Assembly: GCA_036898135.1 (NCBI GenBank)
Contig: CM072526.1
Location: 9,425,226 to 9,489,225, forward strand
DNA: 64,000 bases
Direction: 5' to 3'
From: Oncomelania hupensis
Lineage: Eukaryota; Mollusca; Gastropoda; Littorinimorpha; Pomatiopsidae
Shown here: positions 22,001 through 35,129 of the stretch, in pieces
Numbering within the stretch: the first letter of the stretch is position 1
Layout of the letters: each line of letters begins with the position of its first letter
Notes under the pieces: generated by a model
Told to the model about the DNA's origin: nothing
Database searches by the model: none
Seen by the model: the letters and a program-made list of their open reading frames with translations, nothing else
Program-made: the position numbers and the translations under genes

Positions 22001-25000
22001 GGCTGAGAGAGGGGAGAGAGGCTGAGGAGGCTGAGGGAGGCTGAGAGAGGGGAGAGAGGCTGAGGGAGGCTGAGAGGGGGGAGAGAGGCTGAGGGAGGCT
22101 GAGAGGGGAGAGAGGCTGAGAGGAGGCTGAGGGAGGCTGAGAGAGGGGAGAGAGGCTGAGGGAGGCTGAGAGGGGGAGAGAGGCTGAGGGAGGCTGAGAG
22201 GGGGGAGAGAGGCTGAGGGAGGCTGAGAGGGGGGAGAGAGGCTGAGGGAGGCTGAGAGGGGGAGAGAGGCTGAGGGAGGCTGAGAGGGGGAGAGAGGCTG
22301 AGGGAGGCTGAGAGAGGGAGAGAGGCTGAGGGAGGCTGAGAGAGGGGGAGAGAGGCTGAGGGAGGCTGAGAGGGGGGAGAGAGGCTGAGGGAGGCTGAGA
22401 GAGGGGAGAGAGGCTGAAGGAGGCTGAGGGAGGCTGAGAGAGGGAGAGAGGCTGAGAGAGGCTGAGGGAGGCTGAGAGGGGGAGAGAGGCTGAGGGAGGC
22501 TGAGAGGGGGAGAGAGGCTGAGGGAGGCTGAGAGGCTGAGAGAGGGGAGAGAGGCTGAGGGAGGCTGAGAGAGGCTGAGAGAGGGGAGAGAGGCTGAGGA
22601 GAGGGGAGAGAGGCTGAAGGAGGCTGAGAGGGGGAGAGAGGCTGAGGGAGGCTGAGGGAGGCTGAGAGGGGAGAGAGGCTGAGGGAGGCTGAGAGGGGGA
22701 GAGAGGCTGAGAGAGGCTGAGGGAGGCTGAGAGAGGGGAGAGAGGCTGAGGGAGGCTGAGGGAGGCTGAGAGGGGGAGAGAGGCTGAGGGAGGCTGAGAG
22801 AGGGGAGAGAGGCTGAGGGAGGCTGAGAGAGGGAGAGAGGCTGAGGGAGGCTGAGAGGGGGGAGAGAGGCTGAGGGAGGCTGAGAGGGGGGAGAGAGGCT
22901 GAGGGAGGCTGAGAGAGGGGAGAGAGGCTGAGGGAGGCTGAGAGAGGGGAGAGAGGCTGAGGGAGGCTGAGAGGAGGGGAGAGAGGCTGAAGGAGGCTGA
23001 GGGAGGCTGAGAGAGGGGAGAGAGGCTGAGGGAGGCTGAGAGGGGGGAGAGAGGCTGAGGGAGGCTGAGAGAGGGGAGAGAGGCTGAGGGAGGCTGAGAG
23101 AGGGGAGAGAGGCTGAGGGAGGCTGAGAGGGGGAGAGAGGGGAGAGAGGCTGAGGGAGGCTGAGAGGGGGGAGAGAGGCTGAGGGAGGCTGAGAGGGGGA
23201 GAGAGGCTGAGGGAGGCTGAGAGGGGGAGAGAGGCTGAGGGAGGCTGAGAGAGGGGAGAGAGGCTGAGGGAGGCTGAGAGAGGGGAGAGAGGCTGAGGGA
23301 GGCTGAGAGAGGGGGAGAGAGGCTGAGGGAGGCTGAGAGGGGAGAGAGGCTGAGGAGGCTGAGAGAGGGGAGAGAGGCTGAGGGAGGCTGAGAGGGGGGA
23401 GAGAGGCTGAGGGAGGCTGAGAGAGGGGAGAGAGGCTGAGGGAGGCTGAGAGAGGGGAGAGAGGCTGAGGGAGGCTGAGAGAGGGGAGAGAGGCTGAGGG
23501 AGGCTGAGGGAGGCTGAGAGGGGGGAGAGAGGCTGAGGGAGGCTGAGAGGGGGAGAGAGGCTGAGGGAGGCTGAGAGAGGGGAGAGAGGCTGAAGGAGGC
23601 TGAGAGAGGGGAGAGAGGCTGAGGGAGGCTGAGAGAGGCTGAGAGGGGGGAGAGAGGCTGAGGGGCTGAGAGAGGGAGAGAGGCTGAGGGAGGCTGAGAG
23701 GGGGGAGAGAGGCTGAGGGAGGCTGAGAGAGGGGAGAGAGGCTGAGGGAGGCTGAGAGAGGGGAGAGAGGCTGAGGGAGGCTGAGAGAGGGGAGAGAGGC
23801 TGAGGAGGCTGAGGGAGGCTGAGAGAGGGGAGAGAGGCTGAGGGAGGCTGAGAGGGGGAGAGAGGCTGAGGGAGGCTGAGAGAGGGGAGAGAGGGGAGAG
23901 AGGCTGAAGGAGGCTGAGAGAGGCTGAGGGAGGCTGAGGGAGGCTGAGAGGGGGAGAGAGGCTGAGGGAGGCTGAGGGAGGCTGAGAGGGGGGAGAGAGG
24001 CTGAGGGAGGCTGAGAGGGGGAGAGAGGCTGAGGGAGGCTGAGAGGGGGAGAGAGGCTGAGGGAGGCTGAGAGAGGGGAGAGAGGCTGAGAGGAGGCTGA
24101 GAGGGGGGAGAGAGGCTGAGGGAGGCTGAGAGGGGGAGAGAGGCTGAGGGAGGCTGAGGGAGGCTGAGAGAGGGGAGAGAGGCTGAAGGAGGCTGAGGGA
24201 GGCTGAGAGAGGGGAGAGAGGCTGAGGGAGGCTGAGGGAGGCTGAGAGGGGGAGAGAGGCTGAGGGAGGCTGAGAGGGGGGAGAGAGGCTGAGGGAGGCT
24301 GAGAGGGGGGAGAGAGGCTGAGGGAGGCTGAGAGGGGGGAGAGAGGCTGAGGGAGGCTGAGAGGGGGAGAGAGGCTGAGGGAGGCTGAGAGAGGGGAGAG
24401 AGGCTGAGGGAGGCTGAGAGAGGGGAGAGAGGGAGAGAGGCTGAGGGAGGCTGAGAGGGGGGAGAGAGGCTGAGGGAGGCTGAGAGGCTGAGAGAGGGGA
24501 GAGAGGCTGAAGGAGGCTGAGGGAGGCTGAGAGAGGGGAGAGAGGCTGAGGGAGGCTGAGAGAGGGGAGAGAGGCTGAGGGAGGCTGAGAGGGGGAGAGA
24601 GGCTGAGGGAGGCTGAGAGAGGGGAGAGAGGCTGAGGGAGGCTGAGAGAGGGGAGAGAGGCTGAGGGAGGCTGAGAGAGGGGAGAGAGGCTGAGAGAGGG
24701 GAGAGAGGCTGAGGGAGGCTGAGAGAGGGGAGAGAGGCTGAGAGAGGCTGAGAGAGGCTGAGAGAGGGGAGAGAGGCTGAGGGAGGCTGAGGGAGGCTGA
24801 GAGAGGGGAGAGAGGCTGAGAGAGGGGAGAGAGGCTGAGAGAGGGGAGAGAGGCTGAGAGAGGGGAGAGAGGCTGAGAGAGGGGAGAGAGGCTGAGGGAG
24901 GCTGAGAGAGGGGAGAGAGGCTGAGGAGGCTGAGAGGGGGGAGAGAGGCTGAGGGAGGCTGAGAGAGGGGGGAGAGAGGCTGAGGGAGGCTGAGAGAGGG

Positions 25001-28000
25001 GAGAGAGGCTGAGGGAGGCTGAGAGGGGGAGAGAGGCTGAGGGAGGCTGAGAGGGGGAGAGAGGCTGAGGGAGGCTGAGAGAGGGGAGAGAGGCTGAGGG
25101 AGGCTGAGAGGGGGAGAGAGGCTGAGGAGGCTGAGGGAGGCTGAGAGAGGGGAGAGAGGCTGAGAGGGGGGAGAGAGGCTGAGGGAGGCTGAGAGGGGAG
25201 AGAGGCTGAGAGAGGGGAGAGAGGCTGAGGGAGGCTGAGAGGGGGAGAGAGGCTGAGGAGGCTGAGAGAGGGGAGAGAGGCTGAGGGAGGCTGAGAGGGG
25301 GGAGAGAGGCTGAGGGAGGCTGAGAGGGGAGAGAGGCTGAGGGAGGCTGAGAGGGGGAGAGAGGCTGAGGAGGCTGAGAGGGGGGAGAGAGGCTGAGGGA
25401 GGCTGAGAGGGGGGAGAGAGGCTGAGGGAGGCTGAGAGGGGGGAGAGAGGCTGAGGGAGGCTGAGGGGGGAGAGAGGCTGAGGGAGGCTGAGAGGGGGGA
25501 GAGAGGCTGAGGAGGCTGAGAGGGGGAGAGAGGCTGAGGGAGGCTGAGAGGGGGGAGAGAGGCTGAGGGAGGCTGAGAGGGGAGAGAGAGGCTGAGGGAG
25601 GCTGAGAGAGGGGAGAGAGGCTGAGGAGGCTGAGAGAGGGGAGAGAGGCTGAGGGAGGCTGAGAGAGGGAGAGAGGCTGAGGGAGGCTGAGAGAGGGGAG
25701 AGAGGCTGAGGGAGGCTGAGAGAGGGGAGAGAGGCTGAGGGAGGCTGAGAGGGGGGAGAGAGGCTGAGGGAGGCTGAGAGAGGCTGAGAGAGGCTGAGGG
25801 AGGCTGAGAGAGGGGAGAGAGGCTGAGGGAGGCTGAGAGAGGGGAGAGAGGCTGAGGGAGGCTGAGAGAGAGGGGAGAGAGGCTGAGAGAGGCTGAGAGA
25901 GGGGAGAGAGGCTGAGAGAGGCTGAGAGAGGCTGAGAGAGGGGAGAGAGGCTGAGGGAGGCTGAGAGGGGGAGAGAGGCTGAGGGAGGCTGAGAGAGGGG
26001 AGAGAGGCTGAGGGAGGCTGAGAGAGGGGGAGAGAGGCTGAGGGAGGCTGAGAGAGGGGAGAGAGGCTGAGGGAGGCTGAGAGAGGGGAGAGAGGCTGAG
26101 AGAGGCTGAGGGAGGCTGAGAGAGGGGAGAGAGAGGCTGAGGGAGGCTGAGAGAGGGAGAGAGGCTGAGGGAGGCTGAGGGAGGCTGAGAGAGGGGAGAG
26201 AGGCTGAGAGAGGCTGAGAGAGGCTGAGGGAGGCTGAGAGAGGGAGAGAGGCTGAGGGAGGCTGAGGGGGGAGAGAGGCTGAGGGAGGAGGGGAGAGAGG
26301 CTGAGAGAGGCTGAGGGAGGCTGAGAGAGGGGAGAGAGGCTGAGGGAGGCTGAGAGAGGGGAGAGAGGCTGAGGGAGGCTGAGAGGGGGAGAGAGGCTGA
26401 GGGAGGCTGAGAGAGGGGAGAGAGGCTGAGGGAGGCTGAGAGGGGGAGAGAGAGAGGCTGAGGGAGGCTGAGAGAGGGGAGAGAGGCTGAGAGAGGCTGA
26501 GGAGGCTGAGAGAGGGGAGAGAGGCTGAGGGAGGCTGAGAGAGGGGAGAGAGGCTGAGGGAGGCTGAGAGAGGGGAGAGAGGCTGAGGGAGGCTGAGAGA
26601 GGGGAGAGAGGCTGAGAGAGGGGGAGAGAGAGGCTGAGAGAGGGGAGAGAGGCTGAGAGAGGGAGAGAGGCTGAGGGAGGCTGAGAGAGGGGAGAGAGGC
26701 TGAGGGAGGCTGAGAGAGGGGAGAGAGGCTGAGGGAGGCTGAGAGGGGGAGAGAGGCTGAGAGAGGCTGAGGGAGGCTGAGAGGGGAGAGAGAGGCTGAG
26801 GGAGGCTGAGAGGGGGAGAGAGGCTGAGGGAGGCTGAGAGGGGGAGAGGCTGAGGGAGGCTGAGAGGGGGAGAGAGGCTGAGGAGGCTGAGGGAGGCTGA
26901 GAGAGGGGGGAGAGGCTGAGGAGGCTGAGAGGGGGGAGAGAGGCTGAGGGAGGCTGAGAGAGGGGGAGAGAGGCTGAGGGAGGCTGAGAGAGGGGAGAGA
27001 GGCTGAGGGAGGCTGAGAGGGGGAGAGAGGCTGAGGGAGGCTGAGAGAGGGGAGAGAGGCTGAAGGAGGCTGAGAGGGGGAGAGAGGCTGAGGGAGGCTG
27101 AGAGGGGAGAGAGGCTGAGGGAGGCTGAGAGAGGGGGAGAGGCTGAGAGAGGGAGGCTGAGAGGGGGAGAGAGGCTGAGAGAGGCTGAGAGGGGGGAGAG
27201 AGGCTGAGGGAGGCTGAGAGGGGAGAGAGGCTGAGGGAGGCTGAGAGGGGGAGAGAGGCTGAGGGAGGCTGAGAGAGGGGAGAGAGGCTGAGGGAGGCTG
27301 AGAGGGGGGAGAGAGGCTGAGGGAGGCTGAGAGAGAGGCTGAGGGAGGCTGAGGGAGGCTGAGAGAGGGGAGAGAGGCTGAGGGAGGCTGAGAGAGGGGG
27401 AGAGAGGCTGAGGGAGGCTGAGAGGGGGGAGAGAGGCTGAGGGAGGCTGAGAGAGGGGAGAGAGGCTGAGGAGGCTGAGAGGGGAGAGAGGCTGAGGGAG
27501 GCTGAGAGAGGGGAGAGAGGCTGAGGGAGGCTGAGAGAGGGGAGAGAGGCTGAGGGAGGCTGAGAGAGGGGAGAGAGGCTGAGGAGGCTGAGAGAGGGGG
27601 AGAGAGGCTGAGGGAGGCTGAGAGGGGGAGAGAGGCTGAGGGAGGCTGAGGAGGGGGAGAGAGAGAGGCTGAGGAGGCTGAGAGAGGGGAGAGAGGCTGA
27701 GGGAGGCTGAGAGAGGGGGAGAGAGGCTGAGGGAGGCTGAGAGAGGGGAGAGAGGCTGAGGGAGGCTGAGAGAGGGGAGAGAGGCTGAGGGAGGCTGAGA
27801 GGGGGAGAGAGGCTGAGGGAGGCTGAGAGAGGGGAGAGAGGCTGAGGGAGGCTGAGAGAGGCTGAGAGGGGGAGAGAGGCTGAGGGAGGCTGAGGGAGGC
27901 TGAGAGAGGCTGAGAGAGGCTGAGGGAGGCTGAGAGAGGGGAGAGAGGCTGAGGGAGGCTGAGAGGCTGAGAGAGGGGAGAGAGGCTGAGGGAGGCTGAG

Positions 28001-31000
28001 AGAGGGGAGAGAGGCTGAGGGAGGCTGAGAGAGGGGAGAGAGGCAGGCTGAGGGAGGAGGCTGAGAGGAGGGAGAGAGGCTGAGAGAGGCTGAGGGAGGC
28101 TGAGAGAGGGGAGAGAGGCTGAGGGAGGCTGAGAGAGGGGAGAGAGGCTGAGGGAGGCTGAGAGAGGGGAGGAGGCTGAGGGAGGCTGAGAGAGGGGAGA
28201 GAGGCTGAGGGAGGCTGAGGGAGGCTGAGAGGGGGAGAGAGGCTGAGGGAGGCTGAGAGAGGGGGAGAGAGGCTGAGGGAGGCTGAGAGAGGGGAGAGAG
28301 GCTGAGGGAGGCTGAGAGGGGGGGAGAGAGGCTGAGGGAGGCTGAGAGAGGGAGAGAGGCTGAGGAGGCTGAGGGAGGCTGAGAGAGGGGAGAGAGGCTG
28401 AGGGAGGCTGAGAGGGGGGAGAGAGGCTGAAGGAGGCTGAGAGAGGGGAGAGAGGCTGAGGGAGGCTGAGAGAGGGGAGAGAGGCTGAGGGAGGCTGAGA
28501 GAGGGGGAGAGAGGCTGAGGGAGGCTGAGAGAGGGGAGAGAGGCTGAGGGAGGCTGAGAGAGGGGAGAGAGGCTGAGGGAGGCTGAGAGGGGGAGAGAGG
28601 CTGAGGGAGGCTGAGAGAGGGGAGAGAGGCTGAGGGAGGCTGAGAGAGGGGAGAGAGGCTGAGGGAGGCTGAGGGAGGCTGAGAGAGGGGAGAGAGGCTG
28701 AGGGAGGCTGAGAGGGGGGAGAGAGGCTGAGAGAGGCTGAGGAGGCTGAGAGGGCTGAGAGAGGCTGAGGGAGGCTGAGGGAGGCTGAGAGGGGGGAGAG
28801 AGGCTGAGAGAGGGAGAGAGGCTGAGAGGCTGAGGGAGGCTGAGAGAGGGGAGAGAGGCTGAGGGAGGCTGAGAGAGGGGGAGAGAGGCTGAGGGAGGCT
28901 GAGAGAGGGGAGAGAGGCTGAGGGAGGCTGGAGAGGGGGAGAGAGGCTGAGGGAGGCTGAGAGGGGGGAGAGAGGCTGAGGGAGGCTGAGAGCTGAGAGA
29001 GGGAGAGAGGCTGAGGGAGGCTGAGAGAGGCTGAGGAGGCTGAGGCTGAGAGAGGGGAGGAGAGAGGCTGAGGGAGGCTGAGAGAGGGGAGAGAGGCTGA
29101 GGGAGGCTGAGAGAGGGGGAGAGAGGCTGAGGGAGGCTGAGGGAGGCTGAGAGGGGGAGAGAGGCTGAGGGAGGCTGAGAGAGGGGAGAGAGGCTGAGGG
29201 AGGCTGAGAGGGGGGGAGAGAGGCTGAGGGAGGCTGAGAGGGGGAGAGAGGCTGAGGGAGGCTGAGAGGGGGAGAGAGGCTGAGGGAGGCTGAGAGGGGG
29301 AGAGAGGCTGAGGGAGGCTGAGAGAGGGAGAGAGAGGCTGAGAGAGGCTGAGGGAGGCTGAGAGAGGGGGAGAGAGGCTGAAGGAGGCTGAGGGAGGCTG
29401 AGAGGGGGGAGAGAGGCTGAGGGAGGCTGAGAGAGGGGAGAGAGGCTGAGAGAGGGGGCTGAGAGAGGGAGAGAGGCTGAGGGAGGCTGAGAGGGGGAGA
29501 GAGGCTGAGGGAGGCTGAGAGAGGGGAGAGAGGCTGAGGGAGGCTGAGAGAGGGGAGAGAGGCTGAAGGAGGCTGAGGGAGGCTGAGAGAGGGGAGAGAG
29601 GCTGAAGGAGGCTGAGGGAGGCTGAGAGAGGGAGAGAGGCTGAGGGAGGCTGAGAGGGGGGAGAGAGGCTGAGGGAGGCTGAGAGGGGGGAGAGAGGCTG
29701 AAGGAGGCTGAGAGGGGAGAGAGGCTGAGGGAGGCTGAGAGAGGGGAGAGAGAGGCTGAAGGAGGCTGAGGGAGGCTGAGAGAGGGGAGAGAGGCTGAGG
29801 GAGGCTGAGGGAGGCTGAGAGGGGGAGAGAGGCTGAGGGAGGCTGAGAGGGGAGGGAGAGAGGCTGAGGGAGGCTGAGAGGGGGAGAGAGGCTGAGGGAG
29901 GCTGAGAGAGGGGAGAGAGGCTGAGGGAGGCTGAGAGGGGGGAGAGAGGCTGAGGGAGGCTGAGAGGGGGAGAGAGGCTGAGGGAGGCTGAGAGAGGGGA
30001 GAGAGGCTGAGGGAGGCTGAGAGAGGGGAGAGAGGCTGAGGGAGGCTGAGAGGGGGAGAGAGGCTGAGGGAGAGAGGCTGAGGGAGAGGCTGAGAGAGGG
30101 GAGAGAGGCTGAGGGAGGCTGAGAGAGGGGGAGAGAGGCTGAGGGAGGCTGAGAGGGGGAGAGAGGCTGAGGGAGGCTGAGAGGGGGAGAGAGGCTGAGG
30201 GAGGCTGAGAGGGGGGAGAGAGGCTGAGGGAGGCTGAGAGAGGGGAGAGAGGCTGAAGGAGGCTGAGGGAGGCTGAGAGAGGGGAGAGAGGCTGAAGGAG
30301 GCTGAGGGAGGCTGAGAGGGGAGAGAGGCTGAGGGAGGCTGAGGGAGGCTGAGAGAGGGGAGAGAGGCTGAGGGAGGCTGAGAGGGGGGAGAGAGGCTGA
30401 GGGAGGCTGAGAGGGGGGAGAGAGGCTGTGGGAGGCTGAGAGAGGGGAGAGAGGCTGAGGGAGGCTGAGGGAGGCTGAGAGAGGGTGAGAGAGGCTGAGG
30501 GAGGCTGAGGGAGGCTGAGAGAGGGGAGAGAGGCTGAGGGAGGCTGAGAGAGGGAGAGAGGCTGAGGGAGGCTGAGGGAGGCTGAGAGAGGGGAGAGAGG
30601 CTGAGGGAGGCTGAGAGGGGGGAGAGAGGCTGAGGGAGGCTGAGAGGGGGGAGGAGAGAGGCTGAGGGAGGCTGAGAGGGGAGAGAGGCTGAGAGAGGCT
30701 GAGGGAGGCTGAGAGGGGGGAGAGAGGCTGAGGGAGGCTGAGAGAGGGGAGAGAGGCTGAGGGAGGCTGAGAGAGGGGGAGAGAGGCTGAGGGAGGCTGA
30801 GAGGGGGGAGAGAGGCTGAGGGAGGCTGAGAGAGGGAGAGAGGGGAGGGAGGCTGAGAGAGGCTGAGAGAGGGGAGAGAGGCTGAGGGAGGCTGAGGGAG
30901 GCTGAGAGAGGGGAGAGAGGCTGAGGGAGGCTGAGAGAGGCTGAGAGAGGGGAGAGAGGCTGAGGGAGGCTGAGAGGGGAGAGAGGCTGAGGGAGGCTGA

Positions 31001-33411
31001 GGGAGGCTGAGAGAGGGGAGAGAGGCTGAGGGAGGCTGAGAGAGGTGAGAGGCTGAGGGAGGCTGAGAGAGGGGAGAGAGGCTGAGGGAGGCTGAGAGAG
31101 GGGAGAGAGGCTGAGGGAGGCTGAGAGAGGGGAGAGAGGGGAGAGAGGCTGAGGGAGGCTGAGAGAGGGGAGAGAGGCTGAGGGAGGCTGAGAGAGGGGG
31201 AGAGAGGCTGAGGAGGCTGAGGAGGCTGAGAGGGGAGAGAGGCTGAGAGAGGCTGAGAGAGAGGCTGAGGGAGGCTGAGAGGGGAGAGAGAGGCTGAGGG
31301 AGGCTGAGAGAGGGAGAGAGGCTGAGGGAGGCTGAGGGAGGCTGAGAGAGGGGAGAGAGGCTGAGGGAGGCTGAGAGGGGGAGAGAGGCTGAGGGAGGCT
31401 GAGAGAGGCTGAGAGAGGGGAGAGAGGCTGAGGGAGGCTGAGAGAGGGGAGAGAGGCTGAGGGCTGAGAGAGGCTGAGAGAGGCTGAGGGAGGCTGAGAG
31501 AGGGGAGAGAGGCTGAGGGAGGCTGAGAGAGGGGAGAGAGGCTGAGGAGGCTGAGAGGGGGGGAGAGAGGCTGAGGGAGGCTGAGAGAGGGAGAGAGGCT
31601 GAGGGAGGCTGAGAGAGGGGAGAGAGGCTGAGGGAGGCTGAGAGGGGAGAGAGGCTGAGGGAGGCTGAGAGAGGGGAGAGAGGCTGAGGGAGGCTGAGAG
31701 AGGGGAGAGAGGCTGAGGGAGGCTGAGGGAGGCTGAGGAGGCTGAGGGAGGCTGAGGGAGGCTGAGAGAGGGAGAGAGGCTGAGGGAGGCTGAGAGGGAG
31801 AGAGGCTGAGGGAGGCTGAGGGAGGCTGAGAGAGGGGAGAGAGGCTGAGGGAGGCTGAGAGAGGGGAGAGAGGCTGAGGGAGGCTGAGAGAGGGGAGAGA
31901 GGCTGAGGGAGGCTGTGAGAGGGGAGAGAGGCTGAGGGAGGCTGAGAGAGGGGAGAGAGGCTGAGGGAGGCTGAGAGAGGGGAGAGAGGGAGGCTGAGAG
32001 AGGGGAGAGAGGCTGAGGGAGGCTGAGAGGGGGGAGAGAGGCTGAGGGAGGCTGAGAGGGGAGAGAGGCTGAGGGAGTGAGAGAGGGGGAGGGAGGCTGA
32101 GGGAGGCTGAGAGAGGGGGAGAGAGGCTGAGGGAGGCTGAGAGAGGGAGAGAGGCTGAGAGAGAGGCTGAGAGGGGGAGAGAGGCTGAAGGAGGCTGAGG
32201 GAGGCTGAGAGGGGAGAGAGGCTGAGGGAGGCTGAGAGGGGAGAGAGGCTGAGGGAGGCTGAGGGAGGCTGAGAGGGGGAGAGAGGCTGAGAGAGGGGAG
32301 AGAGGCTGAGGGAGGCTGAGAGGGGGGAGAGAGGCTGAGGGAGGCTGAGAGAGGGGAGAGAGGCTGAGGGAGGCTGAGAGAGGCTGAGAGAGGCTGAGAG
32401 GGGTGAGGGAGGCTGAGAGAGGGGAGAGAGGCTGAGGGAGGCTGTGAGAGGGGGAGAGAGGCTGAGGGAGGCTGAGAGAGGGGAGAGAGGCTGAGGGAGG
32501 CTGAGAGGAGGGAGAGAGGCTGAGGGAGGCTGAGAGAGGGGAGAGAGGCTGAGGGAGGCTGAGAGAGGGGAGAGAGGCTGAGGGAGGCTGAGAGAGGGAG
32601 AGAGGCTGAGGGAGGCTGAGAGGGGGAGAGAGGCTGAGGGAGGCTGAGAGGGGGAGAGAGGCTGAGGGAGGCTGAGAGAGGGGAGAGAGGCTGAGGGAGG
32701 CTGTGAGAGGGGAGAGAGGCTGAAGGAGGCTGAGAGAGGGGGGGAGAGAGGCTGAGGGAGGGGGAGAGAGGGGAGAGAGGCTGAGGGAGGCTGAGAGGGG
32801 GAGAGAGGCTGAGGGAGGCTGAGAGAGGGGAGAGAGGCTGAGGGAGGCTGAGAGGGGGGAGAGAGGCTGAGGGAGGCTGAGAGAGGGGGGAGAGAGGCTG
32901 AGGGAGGCTGAGAGAGGGGAGAGAGGCTGAGGGAGGCTGAGAGAGGGGAGAGAGGCTGAGGAGGCTGAGAGAGGGGAGAGAGGCTGAGGGAGGCTGAGAG
33001 AGGGGAGAGAGGCTGAGGGAGGCTGAGAGGGGGAGAGAGCTGAGGGAGGCTGAGAGAGGGGAGAGGCTGAGGGAGGCTGAGAGGGGGAGAGAGGCTGAGG
33101 GAGGCTGAGGGAGGCTGAGAGGGGGGAGAGGCTGAGGGAGGCTGTGAGAGGGGAGAGAGGCTGAGGGAGGCTGAGAGAGGGGAGAGAGGCTGAGGGAGGC
33201 TGAGAGAGGGGAGAGAGAGGCTGAGAGAGGCTGAGAGAGGCTGAGAGAGGCTGAGAGAGGCTGAGGGAGGCTGAGAGAGGCTGAGAGAGGAGAGGGAGAG
33301 AGGCTGAGGGAGGCTGAGAGAGGGAGAGAGGCTGAGGGAGGCTGAGGGAGGGGAGAGAGGCTGAGGGAGGCTGAGAGAGGGGAGAGAGGCTGAGGGAGGC
33401 TGAGAGAGGGG
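19001..33411. repeat. 14.4-kb purine-rich satellite, 27-30-bp unit
   Basis: About 500 units combine two decamers, GAGAGAGGCT and GAGGGAGGCT, with a spacer GAGAGGGG to GAGAGAGGGGG. The + strand is almost entirely G and A, apart from one CT per decamer, so strand asymmetry is extreme. Variants include GAAGGAGG, GCTGTGAG and loss or gain of one decamer. Because TTA, CTA and TCA never occur on the + strand, the minus strand has no stop codon in any frame. The Ser/Leu/Pro/Gln frames of about 5,000 codons are therefore artefacts. The 3' edge is sharp at AGAGGGGAAACATGG; the 5' edge is hidden by the gap. Confidence 0.98.
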
Positions 33412-33987
33412 AAACATGGATGCTGATTGGCTGTTTTATGCCTTGTTTCGCTTATAAAACGGATTGTAATGGCCGCCGACACTCTTACGCTGATTTAGAT
33501 CGAAGAAGATGACATCTTGAATTTGAAAGTAAATTTTGTTAGGTTTGCGCGTCCGTGGACTTAGGTTTTTTTCTCCCTTCTTTTCAACGCTGTTTTCGGC
33601 CTTTTCTGAACTTTAGAATTACAATAGCACAATAAGTCCACGTAAAGAACAAAATTTCTAACTAAATCTCCTAAACCGGTAAATATTTTATTGCGAAAAT
33701 ATGAAATTTCCAAATTCTGACGGTTATTCTCGAAAGTTGCGAAAGGATTTGAATAGTAGAATTTCTGTGTTCTGTGACTTTACAATATTTTATTTTACTA
33801 GTTTTGATTCTCTGTGGTAGGCTGGTATTTATGTTTTGAATCTACGTAGTTTCAAAACATTTTTGGTTTGCCGACGAAATACCTGGAATTTTCTTTTCTT
33901 TATGAATTTTAACCTAAATAATAATTTTTAGAACGCTAGAAAATATGTAACAACCTGAAATCTGTAATCAGTTATTATTTTGTTATA
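33412..33987. other. Unique 575-bp island between satellite blocks
   Basis: Non-repetitive sequence between the main array and a decayed satellite block. Its first 70 bp contain GATTGGCTG (inverted CCAAT box), TTATAAAAC (TATA-like, about 33,451) and ATGGCCGCC (33,470). The ATG reads only nine codons before TAG. AT-rich afterwards, with no coding signal. Confidence 0.5.
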
Positions 33988-34547
33988 ATTACTGAGAGAG
34001 CCTGACAGAAGGGTGAGAGGCTGAGAGACGGAAGAGAGGGAGAGAGAGAGTGAGAGAGAGGAGGAGGGGAAGAGCTGAGAGAGGAGAGAGGAGAGGAGGG
34101 CTGCTGAGGAATGGGAGGAGAGATGAGAGAGGTGAGGGGAGGGAGAGAGGAGGAGAGAGGGGGAGAGAGGGTGTGAGAGGTGAGAGAGAGGAGGAGAGGG
34201 AGGTGAGGAGAGAGAAGAGGATGAGAGAGAGGGGAGAGAGGCTGAGAGAGGGAAGAGAGGACTGAGGGAGGCTGGAGGGAGAGAGCTGGGGGGAGAGGGG
34301 AGAGGTGAGAGGTGGAGAGAGAGAGGCTGAGGGAGGCTGAGAGTGGGGAGAGAGGGAGAGAGCTGAGGTGAGAGAGAGAGAGAGGCTGAGAGAGGCTGAG
34401 GAGAGAGGGGAGAGAGGCTGTGAGGGAGAGAGAGGGTGAGGGAGAGAGGCTGAGGAGAGGGAGAGAGGCAGAGAGGAGAGAGAGGCTGGAGAGAGGCTGA
34501 GAGGGGGAGAGAGGCTGAGAGAGGCTGGGAGAGGGGCTGAGAGAGGG
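33988..34547. repeat. Decayed block of the same satellite
   Basis: GAGAGAGG and GGCTGAGAGAGG units in the same orientation as the main array but without regular period. Forward and reverse reading frames here are repeat artefacts. Confidence 0.85.
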
Positions 34548-34887
34548 CTGTACATAATGTATATAGCTCTGCTGCTGTACATTATTTTTTATTTTTATCC
34601 ACTTAATCATTGCTTTTATGGTCCTCCAATGGCCCCCTCCGGAAGCTTTCCCTACATGGCCATGGTTGCTGTGGGGTGCTCTCGGACGCGGTTGCTAGAC
34701 CTTTTATAGCCTCTGAGCTGTACATATTGTCCACAGCTTTGTTGCTGTATTTTATCTTTTTTTTAAACTCATTTAATTCTTACTCTTACGGTCCACCGAT
34801 GGCCCTCTCCGGGAGCTTTCCCTACATGGCCGTGGTTGCTATGGGGCGCTCCCGGCTGTGGTTGCTAGACCTTTTATTACCCGACTT
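34548..34887. repeat. 170-bp tandem duplication
   Basis: Two diverged copies, 34,548-34,717 and 34,718-34,887. Both contain CTGTACAT, GTCC.CC.ATGGCC, AGCTTTCCCTACATGGCC and GGTTGCTAGACCTTTTAT at a 170-bp offset. Confidence 0.85.
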
Positions 34888-35129
34888 TTAATCCTTCCTT
34901 TTAATTGATTTTGCTCAATTCCCCATGTTTTTTCTTTCCTTTTTTAGATATGCACTTACCCTCGTAACCTTTTAATCCTTCTTAACCACCGCATCCCCCT
35001 CTTCCCCCCGTTTTATGTCCCATTCCGCCATCCCTTCCACCCCAGTTTTTTATATCTTCACAGCCTTGAAGTTGTAGTAGGTTTTTATTATATTTTTATT
35101 CCCAGTCCCCTCGGGATCCCATCCTTGTG

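Noticed and set aside
18403..33482. Two overlapping minus-strand reading frames of about 5,000 codons (Ser/Leu/Pro/Gln)
   Set aside because: They are translations of the satellite, whose minus strand has no stop in any frame, and they run through the 500 N. No domains, no splice structure.
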